Assembly (NCBI RefSeq): GCF_937952055.1
Contig: NZ_CALFYO010000010.1
Location: forward strand, 146,370-210,369
Direction: 5' to 3'
Length of the DNA stretch: 64,000 bases
Origin: an uncultured Piscinibacter sp.
Lineage (GTDB): Bacteria > Pseudomonadota > Gammaproteobacteria > Burkholderiales > Burkholderiaceae_C
The position numbers and the translations under genes are program-made. Positions 1-7,355 of this stretch are shown here, in pieces (positions within the stretch are counted from its first letter, which is position 1; each line of letters opens with the position of its first letter). The notes beneath the pieces were generated by a model, which saw nothing but the letters and a program-made list of their open reading frames with translations, had not been told where the DNA came from and did not search any database.

Positions 1-1304
1 AGATGAGCGCGAAAGCGCACGAGGCGATGGTCGCCGCCGTGGCGCCGTTCATCGACACGGCGATCAGCAAGACCGTCAACGTGCCGGCCGACTATCCCTA
101 CGAGGACTTCCAGCACCTCTACCTGGAGGCCTGGCAGTCGGGGCTGAAGGGCCTGGCCACCTACCGGCCCAACGCCGTGCTCGGCTCGGTGCTCAGCGTC
201 ACGCCCACCGCCGCCGCGCCACTGCAGATCGAGGACAAGAACCGCCGCCTCGCGCTCGACCGGCTGCCCGCGCCGGTGCTGTCCTCGCTGCGCTGGCCGG
301 GCCGCCCCGAGTTGCCCGGCGGCAACCCGGCCTGGACTTTCATGATCAATCACCCCTTCGGCAGCTTCGCGCTGTTCGTCGGGGAGCTCGCGCCGCAGGG
401 CGGCGGCACGCCGCAGCCGTTCGAAGTCTGGGTGAACGGCGCCGAGCAGCCGCGCGGCCTCGGCGCGATGGCCAAGACGCTGTCGATGGACTTGCGCGCC
501 AACGACCCGGCATGGCTGCAGCTCAAGCTCGATGCGCTGGCCACGGTGGCCGAGGAGCGCGCCTTCGAGATGCCGTTCCCGCCGCATGGCGAGAAGCGCC
601 TCTTCCCCGGCGTGGTGGCGGCCACCGCGGCCGTGGTGCGTTGGCGCTGCGAGCAGCTCAAGGCGCTGCCACGGCTCGGCCAGAAGGCGGCCACGCCGGT
701 GATCGACGCGATGTTCAGCCGCGACGAGCCGCGCACCGGCCCCTCGGGCACGCTGGCCTGGGCGGTGGACATCGACAACCCGGCCACCGGCGAGAACTTC
801 ACGCTGACGCTCAAGGAGGTCACGTTGCCCGGCCCCGACGGCGGCACGGTGACGCGGCCTTGCGCGGTCGGTTTCAGCGGCAACTACCCGCGCGCCCTCG
901 ACGGCTTGGCGCGACTGCTGTCGCTGGACATGCGCGTCGTCGACCCGGCCTGGATCGGCATGAAGCTGCGCAAGCTGCTCAACTACGCCGAGCCGCTGGG
1001 CCACTTCATGGCCTTCGTGCCGGGCCTGCCGCATGGCGAGCGTCGCCAGCAGACCTGGCCGTCGACGGTGGCCTATCTGGCGCGGCTGATCATCCACCGC
1101 TACGCCATGCTCGGCGTGCTCGACGAGCAGGGATTCCCGCTGCGCGACATGGGCGTGCTCGAGTCGCCCAAGGGCGGCGGCGCGGCGACCACGCCGGCGC
1201 TGCAGGCCGGCTCGGTGTGCCCCGAGTGCGGCAACCCGACGGTGATCCACAAGGACGGCTGCGACTTCTGCACCGCCTGCGGCTACGTGGGGCAGTGCGG
1301 GTGA
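1..1304 (+). CDS. nrdJ: Class II (adenosylcobalamin-dependent) ribonucleotide reductase, C-terminal part
   Basis: The 5' end lies outside the window; 433 codons from an internal ATG at position 3 are visible. The motif LKGLATYRPN shortly after the visible start is typical of the end of the catalytic barrel in vitamin B12-dependent ribonucleotide reductases, which make deoxyribonucleotides for DNA synthesis in the cytoplasm. The next ~330 residues form the C-terminal extension seen in NrdJ proteins, with two related segments (around residues 105-165 and 250-315). The tail carries CPEC and CTAC pairs, the cysteine-rich module thought to regenerate the active-site thiols. The subclass is inferred from family knowledge because the radical-site residues are not in the window. 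The next 670 bases hold only gene fragments. Confidence 0.88.
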   Translation, partial: MSAKAHEAMVAAVAPFIDTAISKTVNVPADYPYEDFQHLYLEAWQSGLKGLATYRPNAVLGSVLSVTPTAAAPLQIEDKNRRLALDRLPAPVLSSLRWPGRPELPGGNPAWTFMINHPFGSFALFVGELAPQGGGTPQPFEVWVNGAEQPRGLGAMAKTLSMDLRANDPAWLQLKLDALATVAEERAFEMPFPPHGEKRLFPGVVAATAAVVRWRCEQLKALPRLGQKAATPVIDAMFSRDEPRTGPSGTLAWAVDIDNPATGENFTLTLKEVTLPGPDGGTVTRPCAVGFSGNYPRALDGLARLLSLDMRVVDPAWIGMKLRKLLNYAEPLGHFMAFVPGLPHGERRQQTWPSTVAYLARLIIHRYAMLGVLDEQGFPLRDMGVLESPKGGGAATTPALQAGSVCPECGNPTVIHKDGCDFCTACGYVGQCG

Positions 1305-1365
1305 GCTGACCGGGGCGTGCCCCGGGCACTTCTTGTGGTCTGCGGCGATGAAGTTCTGGGCGTAG

Positions 1366-1600
1366 CGGAACACCATCGCGCCGCGCGAACGCTACCGGCT
1401 CGGCGGCCTGTGCTTCGGCAACCTGGTGGCGATCGTCGACGGCGACATGCGACACGGACCGTTGTTCCGCCAGGGCCGCGTCACCATCGGCGTGATCGTG
1501 CATGGCGACAAACGGTCAGCGGTCAAGGCTCCGGCATGGCGCCGCTGATCACCGGGCCAGCCAAGCGGCTGCCGCCGATCGAGCGGCGCGAGTGGACGGC
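1366..1600 (+). pseudogene. Decayed C-terminal fragment of a DUF4438 protein
   Basis: One frame (1366-1548) reads RYRLGGLCFGNLVAIVDGD and continues to VTIGVIVHGD, which resembles the conserved end of DUF4438 proteins. The expected glycine-rich finish GQGSGMAPLITG appears at about 1524-1560 in another frame, so a frameshift separates the two pieces. No start codon, ribosome site or N-terminal part is present. The family match is from memory and its function is unknown. The decay itself is visible directly. Confidence 0.6.
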
Positions 1601-1765
1601 GCGGCAGTGGCCGACCTGGCGCAGCACTACCGAGAGCACGCCAGGCTGGAAGACGAGGTGCTTGTGCCACTGGCGCGGCATCTGCTGGCGCCCACGGAGC
1701 AGGATCGGCTCGCGGTGTCCGTCCTGCTGTCACGCCTTACCGCAGGAAAGTGGGGCATGGTGTGA
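1595..1765 (+). pseudogene. Hemerythrin (HHE) domain C-terminal remnant
   Basis: The frame ending at the TGA at 1763-1765 reads VADLAQHYREHARLEDEVL and then PLARHLL, which matches the last helix of HHE hemerythrin proteins, including the H-x3-E pattern. The first helices and their histidines are missing, so it cannot form the di-iron site. It directly abuts the DUF4438 remnant. An intact paralogue lies at 30252-30803 but is clearly different in sequence. The 209 bases after it (1766-1974) show no recognisable gene. Confidence 0.6.
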
Positions 1766-1974
1766 GCCCATCCTGCACGCTGGCCCTTCGCCGCAGCGAC
1801 AGCGCCATGCCTCCCTGAGTGCCCCGCTCGGACATCCCTCGCGAGGGCGCACACGGTCGCGCATGGCCCGCCGATGGCCCGTTTGGTCGATGCGTGGCCG
1901 CGACGGCGCGGGAACACTGCCTGCAGGCACCGATCGTGAGTGCCGCACGCCACCCCCCGCACGAGGTCATCACC

Positions 1975-2262
1975 ATGCGCAACCCTCCCTCTCCCGACGC
2001 CATCCTGCAGACCGGCCTGGGCTTCTGGGCGTCCAAGACGCTGCTGTCGGCCGTCGAGCTCGGTGTCTTGACGGCGCTGGCCGACGGCCCGAAGACCGCC
2101 GACGAGCTGTGCCGCAAACTCGGCCTTCAACCGCGCGCGCTGCCCGACTGCACCGATGCGTTGCTCGCGCTCGGCTTCCTCAAGCGCGAAGGCCACAGCG
2201 AGCAGGCAGCCTGTCGCAATCCGCTGGCCGGGCCGGGCAGCGCCGCGGTGGCCTACAAGTGA
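1975..2262 (+). pseudogene. Truncated O-methyltransferase, N-terminal dimerisation domain only
   Basis: The 95-codon frame begins MRNPPSPDAILQTGLGF and continues WASKTLLSAVELGV, matching the winged-helix dimerisation domain at the N-terminus of acetylserotonin-type O-methyltransferases (usually ~330 residues). It stops before any S-adenosylmethionine-binding fold. The last ~20 residues do not resemble the family. No catalytic domain follows; the next gene starts 14 bases later. It is probably nonfunctional, although a short protein could still be made. Confidence 0.6.
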
Positions 2263-2276
2263 AGACGAGGACGGGC

Positions 2277-2867
2277 ATGAACATGAGCGCCGACCCGACC
2301 GTCGTTCGCCGTCTGCGCCGGGAGGAAGTCGAGGCGCACGCGCCGGAACTCGCTGCGCTCGTGCTGGACGCCGTGGCCGACGGCGCCTCCGTGGGCTACA
2401 TGGCCGACGTCAGCGTGCCGCAGGCCGAGGCCTGGTGGCGCGCGGCGGCGAGCGCCGACGATGCACGCGCCGTGCTGGTGGCGCTGGATGCCCAGGGCAT
2501 CGCCGGCGTGGCGGCGGTGCTGCCGTCGGGCAGTGCCTTCCAGCCGCACCGCGCCGAGATCGCCAAGGTGATCGTGCACCGCCGTGCGCGCGGGCGCGGC
2601 CTGGCCACGGCGCTAATGTGTGCCGCGGAACGCGAGGCGCTGGCGATGGGGCGCCACGCGCTGTCGCTGACGACGCGGCGCGGCAGCGAGGCCGAGCACC
2701 TCTACCGCAAGCTCGGCTGGATGCGCGTCGGACTGCTTCCGTACGACTCGCTGCGCCCCGACGGCACGCCGTGCGACGCGGCGATCTACGTCAAGCAGTT
2801 CAATCCCGGGCCGGTTGCGCCGAACCTTCCTTCCGGCGGGCGCTTCGCCGGCGCGAAAGTTTCTTGA
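2277..2867 (+). CDS. GNAT-family N-acetyltransferase
   Basis: A 196-residue protein with the GNAT fold, whose members transfer an acetyl group from acetyl-CoA to a small molecule or protein. The acetyl-CoA pyrophosphate loop is visible as RRARGRGLATALM (about residues 102-114), preceded by the beta-4 strand AEIAKVIVH. The C-terminal AEHLYRKLGW is the usual motif B region. A second ATG six bases downstream (2283) is equally possible as start. The final ~22 residues after YVKQF are extra and the gene runs into the left end of the duplicated block. The substrate cannot be told from sequence. Confidence 0.8.
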   Translation: MNMSADPTVVRRLRREEVEAHAPELAALVLDAVADGASVGYMADVSVPQAEAWWRAAASADDARAVLVALDAQGIAGVAAVLPSGSAFQPHRAEIAKVIVHRRARGRGLATALMCAAEREALAMGRHALSLTTRRGSEAEHLYRKLGWMRVGLLPYDSLRPDGTPCDAAIYVKQFNPGPVAPNLPSGGRFAGAKVS

Positions 2868-3526
2868 ACCGTTGGCGAGGCAGGTGCAACTCATGTCGCG
2901 GAGGGCACGCAAGTCCCCCGACCACCTCACCCCGCCAACCTTTCAGGAGATCGTCATGCAAGTCGCTCGCAAAGTTTCCGTCCTCGTCGCTCTCGGTCTC
3001 GGCTTCGGTGCCGCGATGGCCGGCGAGATCGCCGGTTCGACCGTGCTGTCCAGCGGCGCCGTCAACAGCTCGGTGGGCTTCCTGGCCTCCGCGCGGCAGA
3101 ACATCGGCGTGGCCGAACAGAACGGCAAGATCACCAACAGCACCGTGATCGTCAGCGGTGCGACCAACACCGCCGCCGGCTTCCTGTCCAGCGCCACGCA
3201 GAGCGTGGGTCGCGCCACGCAGAACGGCAAGATCACCAACAGCGTGGTGACCGGCACGGGCCTGAACAACACGGCCGCGGGCTTCCTGAGCACGGCCTCG
3301 CAGGAGGTCGGCTTCGCCAAGGGCAACGGCAAGGTCGAGAACTCGCTGGTGCAGGCCAACGGCGCGAGCAACATCGCCGGCGGCTTCCTGGCCACGGCGC
3401 GCCAGCAGATCGGCGGCGCGCAGGGCAACGGCACGCTGAAGAACTCGACCGTCATCGCCAGCGGCTCGCTGAACAACGCCGGCGGCTTCCTGTCCACCGC
3501 CGACCAGAGCATCGGCGTCGCGAAGT
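2850..3526 (+). repeat. Direct duplication, copy A (677 bp)
   Basis: Positions 2850-3526 appear to repeat base for base at 3579-4255 (period 729). Each copy carries an ECF-type promoter, a leader, a ribosome site and a complete secreted-protein gene up to the first base of the stop codon. Copy A ends TAA and copy B ends TGA. A 52-base spacer with a hairpin terminator separates the copies. Identity was judged by eye and from identical translations. Confidence 0.92.
2864..2892 (+). promoter_or_regulatory. ECF sigma promoter site 1 (TTGAACC-N16-CAACTC)
   Basis: TTGAACC at 2864-2870 and CAACTC at 2887-2892 are separated by exactly 16 bases. The same two elements at the same spacing occur at four other places in this cluster, including just upstream of the ECF sigma gene at 8441. 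The GAAC core in the upstream element is typical of ECF sigma factors. The start codon of the controlled gene is at 2956, giving a leader of roughly 55 bases. Confidence 0.75.
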
Positions 3527-3528
3527 AA
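2956..3528 (+). CDS. Secreted protein of five 34-residue repeats, copy A
   Basis: A 190-residue protein. A Sec signal peptide (residues 1-22, ending AMA) precedes five tandem repeats of 34, 34, 34, 34 and 32 residues that fill the rest. The repeat follows G-x-(I/V)-x-N-S-x-V-x3-G-x2-N-x-(S/A)-x-GFL-x2-A-x-Q-x-(I/V)-G. Regular N, Q and G positions with short beta-prone stretches suggest a stacked beta-solenoid or amyloid-like fibre, comparable in logic to curlin or Fap subunits, but I do not recognise a named family. AGGAGA at 2945-2950 supports the ATG at 2956. The gene has its own ECF promoter and terminator. A CsgG-like lipoprotein gene lies ~1.1 kb downstream, consistent with export to the surface. 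Confidence 0.85.
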   Translation: MQVARKVSVLVALGLGFGAAMAGEIAGSTVLSSGAVNSSVGFLASARQNIGVAEQNGKITNSTVIVSGATNTAAGFLSSATQSVGRATQNGKITNSVVTGTGLNNTAAGFLSTASQEVGFAKGNGKVENSLVQANGASNIAGGFLATARQQIGGAQGNGTLKNSTVIASGSLNNAGGFLSTADQSIGVAK

Positions 3529-3550
3529 GCAGCACCGCTGCGCGTTGCCA

Positions 3551-3574
3551 AGCCCGCCTTCCGGCGGGCTTTTT
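3551..3574 (+). terminator. Rho-independent terminator after repeat-protein copy A
   Basis: An 8-bp perfect stem AGCCCGCC / GGCGGGCT with a 4-base loop is followed by a run of T. It lies 23 bases after the stop codon and before the promoter of copy B, so the two copies are separate transcription units. Confidence 0.85.
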
Positions 3575-3578
3575 CGTT

Positions 3579-4255
3579 GGCGCGAAAGTTTCTTGAACCG
3601 TTGGCGAGGCAGGTGCAACTCATGTCGCGGAGGGCACGCAAGTCCCCCGACCACCTCACCCCGCCAACCTTTCAGGAGATCGTCATGCAAGTCGCTCGCA
3701 AAGTTTCCGTCCTCGTCGCTCTCGGTCTCGGCTTCGGTGCCGCGATGGCCGGCGAGATCGCCGGTTCGACCGTGCTGTCCAGCGGCGCCGTCAACAGCTC
3801 GGTGGGCTTCCTGGCCTCCGCGCGGCAGAACATCGGCGTGGCCGAACAGAACGGCAAGATCACCAACAGCACCGTGATCGTCAGCGGTGCGACCAACACC
3901 GCCGCCGGCTTCCTGTCCAGCGCCACGCAGAGCGTGGGTCGCGCCACGCAGAACGGCAAGATCACCAACAGCGTGGTGACCGGCACGGGCCTGAACAACA
4001 CGGCCGCGGGCTTCCTGAGCACGGCCTCGCAGGAGGTCGGCTTCGCCAAGGGCAACGGCAAGGTCGAGAACTCGCTGGTGCAGGCCAACGGCGCGAGCAA
4101 CATCGCCGGCGGCTTCCTGGCCACGGCGCGCCAGCAGATCGGCGGCGCGCAGGGCAACGGCACGCTGAAGAACTCGACCGTCATCGCCAGCGGCTCGCTG
4201 AACAACGCCGGCGGCTTCCTGTCCACCGCCGACCAGAGCATCGGCGTCGCGAAGT
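3579..4255 (+). repeat. Direct duplication, copy B (677 bp)
   Basis: Second copy of the block described at 2850-3526, offset by 729 bases. Promoter, leader and coding sequence appear unchanged, indicating a very recent duplication or continuing gene conversion. Confidence 0.92.
3593..3621 (+). promoter_or_regulatory. ECF sigma promoter site 2 (TTGAACC-N16-CAACTC)
   Basis: Identical to site 1 because it lies inside the duplicated block: TTGAACC at 3593-3599 and CAACTC at 3616-3621. It precedes repeat-protein copy B (start 3685). Confidence 0.75.
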
Positions 4256-4257
4256 GA
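3685..4257 (+). CDS. Secreted protein of five 34-residue repeats, copy B
   Basis: Encodes the same 190-residue protein as 2956-3528, with no residue differences: signal peptide 1-22 and five tandem 34-residue repeats. It differs only in its stop codon (TGA) and downstream sequence. No T-rich terminator follows, only a GC-rich hairpin 15 bases later, so transcription from site 2 may continue into the small secreted-protein gene at 4319 and the CsgG-like lipoprotein gene at 4655. Role inferred as a structural surface or matrix subunit. Confidence 0.85.
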   Translation: MQVARKVSVLVALGLGFGAAMAGEIAGSTVLSSGAVNSSVGFLASARQNIGVAEQNGKITNSTVIVSGATNTAAGFLSSATQSVGRATQNGKITNSVVTGTGLNNTAAGFLSTASQEVGFAKGNGKVENSLVQANGASNIAGGFLATARQQIGGAQGNGTLKNSTVIASGSLNNAGGFLSTADQSIGVAK

Positions 4258-4271
4258 CCTGTCGTCCCCCC

Positions 4272-4298
4272 GCCCGCCGGCATGCTGCGCCGGCGGGC
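4272..4298 (+). other. GC-rich hairpin between repeat-protein copy B and next gene
   Basis: GCCCGCCGG and CCGGCGGGC form a 9-bp perfect stem around a 9-base loop. No T tract follows, so it is more likely an attenuating or mRNA-stabilising structure than a true terminator. It could make the repeat protein more abundant than the downstream products. Confidence 0.5.
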
Positions 4299-4318
4299 AT
4301 GCCAGCAAGGAGCACCCC

Positions 4319-4627
4319 ATGAACTGCACTCTCTTCCGCATGGCCCTGGTCACCCTCGCCCTCGCTGCCGGCGCGCCGGCGCAGGCCGGCCAGGAGATGC
4401 TGGGCGTCGATGCCCGCTTCCGCGCCAAGATCGCCAAGGAGAAGATCCGCCTGGGCGCGCAGGAGCGTCGTGCCGAGGCCCAGGGCAAATCCCTGGACGC
4501 AAGCCGCTGCGGAAGTCAGAGCATCGGCAACGTCGACACCGGCGGGCGCATCGGCGCGGCGCCGCGCGAGGTGTTCGTGTTCGCGCCGAACGCCGTCAAC
4601 ATCGTCGGCCGTGGCGGCTGCAACTGA
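4319..4627 (+). CDS. Small secreted protein of unknown function
   Basis: A 102-residue protein with a clear Sec signal peptide (about residues 1-23, ending AQA). The mature part is a charged, probably helical stretch (residues 28-60) followed by a glycine-rich tail with two cysteines (C63 and C101) that could form a disulfide. AGCAAGGAGC before the ATG is a good ribosome site. I do not recognise the family. Its place between the repeat-protein genes and the CsgG-like gene suggests a curli-accessory-like role (such as CsgE, CsgF or a minor subunit), but that is inference from position only. Confidence 0.7.
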   Translation: MNCTLFRMALVTLALAAGAPAQAGQEMLGVDARFRAKIAKEKIRLGAQERRAEAQGKSLDASRCGSQSIGNVDTGGRIGAAPREVFVFAPNAVNIVGRGGCN

Positions 4628-4654
4628 TCGACCGCCCGGCAGAACGGAGGACCC

Positions 4655-6193
4655 ATGAAGCCGTCCCGTATCGTTCGCTGGCTCGCGATCGCCGCCCTGG
4701 CGGTGCTCACCGGCTGCCAGGCGCTCGAAGTCAAGAAGCCGACCGTCGAGCAGACGGCGCAGATCCGCAAGGGCCCGGAAGACCGCCCCCAGCGCTCGAT
4801 CACGGGCTTTTCGCAGGCACTTCGCTGCATGGACACGCTGATGCTCGACTACGGCGTGCGCGACGTGACCATGCTCGCCGAGGAGATCGCCGACGAGACC
4901 AAGAAGCTCAACGCCGGCACCCGCGACATGCTGATCTCGTCAGTGTCGGACATGTCTCGGCGCAGCCGTGCCGTTCGCCTGGTGGCGTTCGGCAAGGACA
5001 CGATGAACATGATCAGCTTCCTCGCCTCCGCGCAGAGTGCGCAGGCCTACCAGGCGATCCCGCTCTACGACATCAAGGGCTCGGTGTCCCAGTTCGACGA
5101 GAACCTGATCAAGAACCAGAAGGACCTGGGCATCGGCTTCTCGCCGTTCATCAACCTGGGCATCGCCCGCGACGCGGCGTCCAGCATGCTTGCGCTCGAC
5201 CTGAGCGTGCTGACGACCAGCGACATGGCGGTGCTGCCGGGCGTGACCTCGCGCAACTCGGTGGTGATCCTGAAGCAGGGCCGCGGCTTCGACGGCGACG
5301 CCGCTTACCACAAGTTCGGCATCAACTACAGCATGACCCTGGCGCGCTCCGAAGGCCAGTCGCAGGCGCTGCGCGGCCTGGTCGAACTGGCCACGGTCGA
5401 GCTCGTCGGCAAGCTGACGAAGACGCCGTACTGGAGCTGCCTGGGCGTCACCGACCCGATGGCCAACGAGGAGACGCGGCTCGAGATGTTCGACTGGTAC
5501 CACGCCATGGCGGCCACGCGCGTCGAGCTGATCGCCTATTTCCAGAACCAGCTGCGCCGGCGCGGCTTCTACGACGGCCCGATCGACGGCGAGTTCAACG
5601 CGGCGATCGACGAGGCCATTGCCAACTACCGCGCCGAGCTCGGCCTGAGCCGCGAGCCGCTGCTGGAGGAGAAGTTCTTCTACGCCTTCCTGGCGGCCGA
5701 CCACAGCAAGGTGAAGCGCCCGCCGGAGCCCGCCCGCCATGCCCAGGCGACGCCGGCTCCCGCCGCGCCGCTGACGCTGTCGCTGACCACGGCGCCGACG
5801 CCGAAGGCCCGCTTCGTGCGCGGCGAGGTGATCAACCTGGCGCTGGCGCCGTCCCAGGATGCGCATGTCTACTGCTACCTGCTCGACGACAGCGCGAAGG
5901 TGCTGCGCTTCTTCCCGAACCGCTTCGAACGCGACTCGCGTGTGGCCGCCGCGAAGCCCCTCGTGCTGCCGGGCACGCAGCGATTCCAGCTGGTCGTGAG
6001 CCCGAAGGGCGTGTCCGAGACGGTCAGCTGCTTTGCCACCCCGCACGACGTGCTGGCCCAGCTGCCGCAGGCGCTGGTCGGCACGGACTTCGAGCCCCTG
6101 CCGGGTGCGACGCTGGAGATGATCCGCGCCGCCTTCGTGCAGGCCAGCGGCGGTGCGCTCGTCCAGGAGAACCTCCATGTCCAAGCCAAGTGA
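4655..6193 (+). CDS. CsgG-like lipoprotein with peptidoglycan-binding-like and DUF4384 domains
   Basis: A 512-residue lipoprotein; the lipobox LTGC puts the lipidated cysteine at about residue 21. Residues ~45-275 resemble the CsgG/HfaB family of outer-membrane secretion pores: IKGSVSQFDEN, then a long LDLSV strand, then a terminal AELVGKL-type helix (here VELVGKLTKTPYW). Residues ~290-330 (LRRRGFYDGPIDGEFNAAID) resemble a peptidoglycan-binding domain, and ~385-460 a DUF4384 domain (RGEVINLAL...YCYLLDD...FFPN). CsgG proteins export amyloid subunits across the outer membrane, so this may export the repeat protein. The three-part build is unusual. The domain calls rest on motif memory and need profile confirmation. 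GGAGG at 4646-4650 supports the start. Confidence 0.72.
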   Translation: MKPSRIVRWLAIAALAVLTGCQALEVKKPTVEQTAQIRKGPEDRPQRSITGFSQALRCMDTLMLDYGVRDVTMLAEEIADETKKLNAGTRDMLISSVSDMSRRSRAVRLVAFGKDTMNMISFLASAQSAQAYQAIPLYDIKGSVSQFDENLIKNQKDLGIGFSPFINLGIARDAASSMLALDLSVLTTSDMAVLPGVTSRNSVVILKQGRGFDGDAAYHKFGINYSMTLARSEGQSQALRGLVELATVELVGKLTKTPYWSCLGVTDPMANEETRLEMFDWYHAMAATRVELIAYFQNQLRRRGFYDGPIDGEFNAAIDEAIANYRAELGLSREPLLEEKFFYAFLAADHSKVKRPPEPARHAQATPAPAAPLTLSLTTAPTPKARFVRGEVINLALAPSQDAHVYCYLLDDSAKVLRFFPNRFERDSRVAAAKPLVLPGTQRFQLVVSPKGVSETVSCFATPHDVLAQLPQALVGTDFEPLPGATLEMIRAAFVQASGGALVQENLHVQAK

Positions 6194-6593
6194 GCGCACA
6201 TGGCCGCGCCGGCTGGCCGCCTTGACCGGCGTGTCGCTGCTGGCGGTCGCCGGGTTGCTGCAGTGGCCGCTCGGTGCCTCCGCGGGCGTCGGGCCCGCCG
6301 GCACGATCCGCCCCACCGGCGAGCCGCCCGCGTCGGCGGTGCCGGCGGCACCGCCCGCGACGCCGAAGTCCTCCGTCACCTACCGCCTGCGCTGCTGGCA
6401 GTATGGCCGGCTGATCTTCGACGAGGGTCCAGTCAGCCTGAACGCTGATGCCCGGCTGGGCGCCAAGCTGGTCGGTACCGATCGCAGCGGCGCGCCGCTG
6501 CTCGTCACCGACGCCGGCGGCACCACCTGCCTGGCCCGGTCCTTCGCGGCGTCGCCGAGCCCGGCAGCGCCGCGCGAGCAGGGTCCGCGGTGA
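6177..6593 (+). CDS. Membrane-anchored or secreted small protein, unknown
   Basis: A 138-residue protein with an N-terminal hydrophobic segment (about 14-36) that is either a signal peptide or an anchor, then a proline/alanine-rich linker (45-65) and a compact domain (66-120) with cysteines in LRCWQYGRLIFDEG and GGTTCLAR. The ATG at 6177 overlaps the end of the CsgG-like gene and is preceded by AGGAGA at 6165-6170; a GTG at 6153 is less likely. The stop overlaps the start of the DUF2807 gene by 4 bases, so the three genes are translationally coupled. No family recognised. Confidence 0.7.
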   Translation: MSKPSERTWPRRLAALTGVSLLAVAGLLQWPLGASAGVGPAGTIRPTGEPPASAVPAAPPATPKSSVTYRLRCWQYGRLIFDEGPVSLNADARLGAKLVGTDRSGAPLLVTDAGGTTCLARSFAASPSPAAPREQGPR

Positions 6594-7300
6594 GGGCTCG
6601 GGAGGCCGCCATCGGCCTGCGTCGCCTCGCCGCGGCGTCGCTGGCCGCCCTCGCGTGCAGCGCCGCGCCTGCCCGGGCCGAGGTCGAGTCACGCGGCGTC
6701 GCGGACTTCGACGAGGTGGTGCTCGAGGTCGCCGGCGACCTGCGCATCGAGCAGGGCCCGCGTGAGGCTCTGACGCTCGAGGCCGAGCCCGCCGTGCTGC
6801 GCATGATCACGACGGAAGTCCGGCAGCGGCGGCTGCGCATCGGCCTCGCGCCCGGGCGTGTCGAGACGAGGCAGCCGATCCGCATGACGCTGGCGCTGCG
6901 GAAGATTCGGTCCTTCGAGTCGCGTGCGGCCGGCGCCGTGAGTGCCGGGCCGCTGCAGGCGGCGTCGCTCGCGCTGACGCTCGGCGGCGGCGGATCGATC
7001 CGCGTCGCCCGTGTGCTCGCACAGACGCTGGAGGTGCGCATTGCCGGTGCCGGCGATGTCGCCATCGGCGGCGGCCACGTCAAGGCGCAGCGCGTGGTGA
7101 TCACCGGCATCGGCGGTTACGTCGCGCCGGCCATGGACAGCGAACGCGCCGAGGTGGCGATCGACGGCAACGGCCAGGCGCGGCTCGCCGCCGCCGGCAC
7201 GCTGGACGTGCGCATCGGCGGCGTCGGCCAGGTGCACTACCGCGGCGAGCCGGCGCTGACGCAGTCGATCCGCGGCATCGGTTCGGTCGAAAGAGATTGA
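6590..7300 (+). CDS. Secreted DUF2807 (head-GIN type) beta-structured protein
   Basis: A 236-residue protein starting at GTG, overlapping the previous gene as GTGA. A signal peptide (about 1-30, ending ARA) leads into a DUF2807 domain: FDEVVLEVAGDLRIEQG near the start and later short repeated strands such as GAGDVAIGGGHVKAQ and GNGQARLAAAG, typical of this right-handed beta-helix-like family of putative adhesins. It acts outside the cytoplasm; its partner is unknown. The -35 element of the next ECF promoter overlaps its stop codon, so this gene ends exactly where a new sigma-dependent unit begins. Confidence 0.8.
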   Translation: MRAREAAIGLRRLAAASLAALACSAAPARAEVESRGVADFDEVVLEVAGDLRIEQGPREALTLEAEPAVLRMITTEVRQRRLRIGLAPGRVETRQPIRMTLALRKIRSFESRAAGAVSAGPLQAASLALTLGGGGSIRVARVLAQTLEVRIAGAGDVAIGGGHVKAQRVVITGIGGYVAPAMDSERAEVAIDGNGQARLAAAGTLDVRIGGVGQVHYRGEPALTQSIRGIGSVERD

Positions 7301-7325
7301 ACCTGCGCCGCGGTCGGCGCAACCC
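7297..7325 (+). promoter_or_regulatory. ECF sigma promoter site 3 (TTGAACC-N16-CAACCC)
   Basis: TTGAACC at 7297-7303 and CAACCC at 7320-7325, 16 bases apart. The last element differs from the other four copies by one base (CAACCC for CAACTC). It overlaps the stop of the DUF2807 gene. An ATG directly after it (7326) would be upstream of the expected transcript start, which argues for the 7356 start of the OmpA gene. Confidence 0.7.
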
Positions 7326-7355
7326 ATGGGCATCGACGACCTGCCCATGGAGACC

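Noticed and set aside
2956..4257. Regular repeats suggesting a CRISPR or satellite array
   Set aside because: The 102-base periodicity is coding (34 codons), diverged between units and without spacers.
4272..4298. Terminator after repeat-protein copy B
   Set aside because: The stem is strong but there is no T tract, so it is listed only as a hairpin.
2800..4488. 562-codon minus-strand frame spanning the duplication
   Set aside because: It is the antisense of the two repeat-protein genes, joined only because the duplication period of 729 is a multiple of three; no start, ribosome site or recognisable protein.
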